From NCBI RefSeq assembly GCF_001592965.1, contig NZ_LRPC01000028.1, forward strand, positions 930,001 through 994,000: a DNA stretch of 64,000 nt, given 5' to 3'. The notes under the pieces are model-generated. The model was not told the origin of the DNA. It made no database searches and was given only the letters and a program-made list of their open reading frames with translations. This DNA comes from Roseivirga spongicola. Lineage in GTDB: Bacteria > Bacteroidota > Bacteroidia > Cytophagales > Cyclobacteriaceae. Position numbers and translations under genes: made by a program. Positions 61,964 through 64,000 of the stretch are shown piece after piece. Positions within the stretch are counted from its first letter, which is position 1. Each line of letters starts with the position of its first letter.

Positions 61964-62191
61964 ATGGAAAATAGACCGAATGGAGAGATATTGGTGAGCC
62001 TTGTAAAAGACTCAATGCCCTTTGGAAAGTATAAGGGAACCAAAATCTGCGATCTACCCATTTTCTACCTTGAATGGTTTGCCAGAGAAGGCTTTCCCAA
62101 AGGCAAACTAGGCATGCAATTACAAACGGTTTATGAGATTAAGCTCAATGGTCTAGAAGATATTCTAAGGCAATTGAAGCGAACTATTTAG
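61964..62191 (+). CDS. DUF3820 protein
   Basis: 75 residues. The DUF3820 core is clear: DSMPFGKYKGTKICDLPIFY followed by LEWFAREGFPKGKLGMQLQT. These small cytoplasmic proteins are widespread; the name 'quorum-sensing-regulated virulence factor' used for some is not a demonstrated function. Starts at ATG 61964. Its end overlaps the 3' end of the converging serine hydrolase gene by 8 bases. Confidence 0.9.
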   Translation: MENRPNGEILVSLVKDSMPFGKYKGTKICDLPIFYLEWFAREGFPKGKLGMQLQTVYEIKLNGLEDILRQLKRTI

Positions 62192-63326
62192 TAGCAGCCA
62201 ACACCTTTTGCATCATCTCCCCTATTTTGCTAGGCTCTAACCAACGAGTAACCACCACCATATTGTTAGTTTTATCTACCACAATAAAGTTACCTCCAAA
62301 ACCCGCAGCATAGTAGATAGACTCGTCCTCTACGCCTTTCCATTTTCTCGGCCCTCTATTCAGCCACCACATATATCCGTAGCTTTCCATAGCCTCAGAC
62401 GGTTGCTGAACAGCATTCACCCAATTCTCAGAAATTAACCGGCGGCCATTCCATTTACCATTATTGAGGAAAAGCAGACCAAATCTGGCCTGATCTAGCG
62501 TATTGATGAAAACACCTCCACCTGAGTGACCTCCGCCAGTAACCGACTGCATTTTTATACCATCTATGTTTACCCAAGCTTTATCGCCTCCATACCATCT
62601 CCATGTGGTAGAAGCACCAATCGGATCCATAATTCTTTCTTTAAGCACCTGAGGAAGTGGTTTTCTCCAAACGTTTAGAAGCGAATAAGCCAAGACATTC
62701 ACTCTTACGTCATTGTATTCCATAACTGTTCCCACTTCCACTGGTTTGGCTGTTCTCCAATCATCAATCCCACCTCTTCTTGGAGGTCTATCGGCCCAGT
62801 CGTACAAACCAAAAAGCTGTCCACTCCATGCAGATGATTGATTTAGCAAATGATGCCATTTGATGGTAGAGTTATGAGCCCCATTAAAAGTACCATCCCA
62901 AACATAATCACCCACCAAGTCTTCTGTGCTTCTAATCAATCCATCGTCTATGGCCAAACCAGCCATGGTAGAAAGGTAGCTCTTGGTCACACTGAAGGTC
63001 ATATCTACGCGATCTACATCGCCCCATTGAGCCACAATGTATCCATCTTTAATAATTACTCCCGCTGGTCCACCTCTCTTTTTGGTGGGGCCTAATATCT
63101 CATGGAAAGGCTCAGTTCTAAAGCCTTCTAGAATAGCTATTCTCAAATCTTTGGAACCAGAGTATTCATTTGCCTCGGCAAATTTTACTGCTTCAGAAAG
63201 TAAGTCTTGATTCAACCCTAGGCTTGAAGCTTCCTTGACTTGCCAGGTACCTCGAGCTGGAAAGTAACCTTGAGCCTGAATGGATACAGAAGTGACTAAT
63301 AGAAGAGATAGGATAAGTGATTTCAT
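62184..63326 (-). CDS. Serine hydrolase, beta-lactamase class C family, exported
   Basis: 380 residues from the ATG ending at 63326 (MKSLILSLLLVTSVSIQAQ signal peptide); an upstream ATG would add a 14-residue non-signal leader. The nucleophile motif SxxK is SVTK at 112-115 (DMTFSVTKSYLSTMAGLA). The Tyr motif is probably VMEYNDVRVN, and the third motif corresponds to GGHSGGGVF. Residues about 85-375 form the family domain (GPAGVIIKDGYIVAQWGDVD, FNGAHNSTIKWHHLLNQSS, SYGYMWWLNRGPR). Likely a periplasmic esterase or peptidase rather than a true beta-lactamase; the substrate is unknown. Confidence 0.92.
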   Translation of the reverse strand: MKSLILSLLLVTSVSIQAQGYFPARGTWQVKEASSLGLNQDLLSEAVKFAEANEYSGSKDLRIAILEGFRTEPFHEILGPTKKRGGPAGVIIKDGYIVAQWGDVDRVDMTFSVTKSYLSTMAGLAIDDGLIRSTEDLVGDYVWDGTFNGAHNSTIKWHHLLNQSSAWSGQLFGLYDWADRPPRRGGIDDWRTAKPVEVGTVMEYNDVRVNVLAYSLLNVWRKPLPQVLKERIMDPIGASTTWRWYGGDKAWVNIDGIKMQSVTGGGHSGGGVFINTLDQARFGLLFLNNGKWNGRRLISENWVNAVQQPSEAMESYGYMWWLNRGPRKWKGVEDESIYYAAGFGGNFIVVDKTNNMVVVTRWLEPSKIGEMMQKVLAATK

Positions 63327-63398
63327 GAGGACTAATTTAATCCGAATCAACCGACAATCAAGGATCAAATCAACAAGCCTTATATAAGTGGAAAAAGA

Positions 63399-63420
63399 AA
63401 GGAGGCCATGACACCTCCTT
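63399..63420 (-). terminator. Possible minus-strand terminator or leader hairpin
   Basis: AAGGAGG (63399-63405) pairs with CCTCCTT (63414-63420). On the minus strand it is followed by TTTCTTTTTCC. It would end transcripts arriving from the right, or sit in the leader of the serine hydrolase mRNA, 73 bases before its start. Confidence 0.4.
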
Positions 63421-63518
63421 CCACCTAATCGAAAACATGAACAACTCTGTTATTCACGCTTATTCTGGTGCAAAACTAACAACGTATTGTTAATTGTAAA
63501 GTATTGTTAACATATAAA

Positions 63519-63626
63519 ATGAGCTTAATCAGTAAAAAAGAAGCACTTAGCGCATTTCATAACTCAATTCTGTCTAAAAAATTAGGGCAGCCTGCAGAAG
63601 CAGACTACCCAGACTCAACCAACTAA
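63519..63626 (+). CDS. Possible small protein (35 aa)
   Basis: ATG 63519 to TAA 63624-63626 encodes a 35-residue peptide starting MSLISKKEALSAFHNSILSK and ending YPDSTN. It is polar and charged with no signal or membrane segment. Just upstream are two direct GTATTGTTAA repeats 17 bases apart, which could be a regulator site. No homologue is known to me. Confidence 0.25.
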   Translation: MSLISKKEALSAFHNSILSKKLGQPAEADYPDSTN

Positions 63627-63963
63627 TCAGACACTGGCCGCTTGCCGTTACCCAAACGACCTGTGAAAACTCTTTATCAACTATGTGATGTATATACGAA
63701 GCTGAGCAGGCACTTAGATTTAATGGTCTTGAATTATTTTCTTCCCCACAAGTTCCCAAAGAAAACTGACCGACAACCCTACTCCTCAAAAGAATAAACC
63801 GAACTCAACGGAAAAAACACTCATTTATTCTTAGTAAACACATAAAAACCGCCTATTATTTCAACTATAACTAATACCACCATTTTATATTTTGAATTCC
63901 AGGTATTTATCCGTAATTTCTAAGTCTAGATTAACTGAAGTAGAACTTTTAAAGACGAGCGAT

Positions 63964-64000
63964 ATGAATTTCACAGGAGCAAAAGCACCAGAGCCAGCCA
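63964..64000 (+). CDS. Possible start of a gene cut by the window end
   Basis: ATG at 63964 opens a frame MNFTGAKAPEPA that runs off the window. Too short to identify. Confidence 0.25.
   Translation, partial: MNFTGAKAPEPA

Larger units (their letters stand above)
63327..64000. other. Right end of the window, mostly non-coding
   Basis: About 640 bases with no strong gene. It holds a AAGGAGG-CCATGACA-CCTCCTT hairpin (63399-63420), with an A-rich left flank that would act as a T-run for minus-strand transcripts, a direct repeat GTATTGTTAA (63484-63493 and 63501-63510), a 35-codon frame (63519-63626) and the beginning of a possible gene at 63964. Confidence 0.5.

Noticed and set aside
62184-63326. 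True class C beta-lactamase resistance gene
   Set aside because: Only the general serine hydrolase motifs are present, and the sequence around them (YND and GGHSGGG) is that of the esterase/peptidase relatives.
63574-63789. 71-codon minus-strand frame at the right end
   Set aside because: No domain or convincing start context; it crosses the opposite 35-codon frame. Kept only as a weak reason for the minus-strand hairpin at 63399.
1-64000. tRNA, rRNA or known riboswitch
   Set aside because: Intergenic regions were read for cloverleaf-like and conserved riboswitch sequences, and none was convincing; a covariance-model search would be decisive.

Overview
The window looks like chromosomal DNA of a free-living, probably marine, gliding-type Bacteroidota, most likely order Cytophagales. 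The support is: C-terminal type IX secretion (T9SS) sorting domains, many 'MK...C' lipoprotein signals, little Shine-Dalgarno signal, typical Bacteroidota families (DUF2911, DUF6624, DUF6265, DUF1348, DUF3820, YihY) and a paa cluster. The genus cannot be fixed from this sequence alone. No rRNA, tRNA, CRISPR array, complete transposon or replication origin was seen.

Layout. 1-9034: the end of a CHRD-like protein, then three paralogous large secreted T9SS proteins in tandem on the minus strand. 9277-18336: housekeeping and accessory genes: M3 oligopeptidase, MFS transporter, cyclophilin lipoprotein, DEAD-box helicase, Mog-type molybdopterin adenylyltransferase, WD40-like lipoprotein, pirin and a PQQ-dependent sugar dehydrogenase. 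A 151-bp MITE-like element lies before the last of these. 18496-24805: glutamate synthase gltB-gltD (TAATG overlap), followed by a 238-bp direct repeat that carries a diverged second copy of the gltD 3' end. 25000-28984: a run of plus-strand genes for an unknown protein, a Bax-type glucosaminidase, a polysaccharide deacetylase and a DUF6265 protein.

28985-37715: CobW-family GTPase, periplasmic Cu/Zn superoxide dismutase, YihY membrane protein, DUF2130 coiled-coil protein, SRPBCC protein, and a three-gene set (DUF2911, membrane-anchored AraC regulator, double alpha/beta-barrel protein). 37900-40923: a LodA-like quinoprotein amine or amino-acid oxidase and its LodB-like flavoprotein maturase. 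40924-46587: an accessory stretch with two lipoproteins and a stand-alone Shedu (SduA) anti-phage nuclease, separated by long non-coding repeats built from strings of short hairpins.

46588-54794: phenylacetate catabolism, all on the minus strand, in transcription order tetR, paaE, paaA, paaB, paaC, paaD, paaJ, paaY-like, paaZ. The epoxidase, thiolase, thioesterase-like protein and ring-opening enzyme are here. The CoA ligase (paaK) and paaF/G/H/I are not. 54963-56348: an exported unknown protein and an ankyrin protein. 56442-59937: a second TetR-headed minus-strand run (TetR, AhpD-like CMD protein, membrane protein, DUF1348, PNPOx-like protein, flavin reductase-like protein) with two matching operator palindromes. 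60014-64000: SRPBCC/GyrI-like protein, OmpA-family lipoprotein with a clean terminator, DUF3820 protein, serine hydrolase and a mostly empty right end.

The signals most worth following are (i) the dispersed hairpin repeats, whose stems change in a base-pair-preserving way while loops stay constant, (ii) the Shedu gene with inverted attC-like flanks inside that repeat zone, and (iii) the second gltD tail, whose differences from gltD are mostly synonymous.
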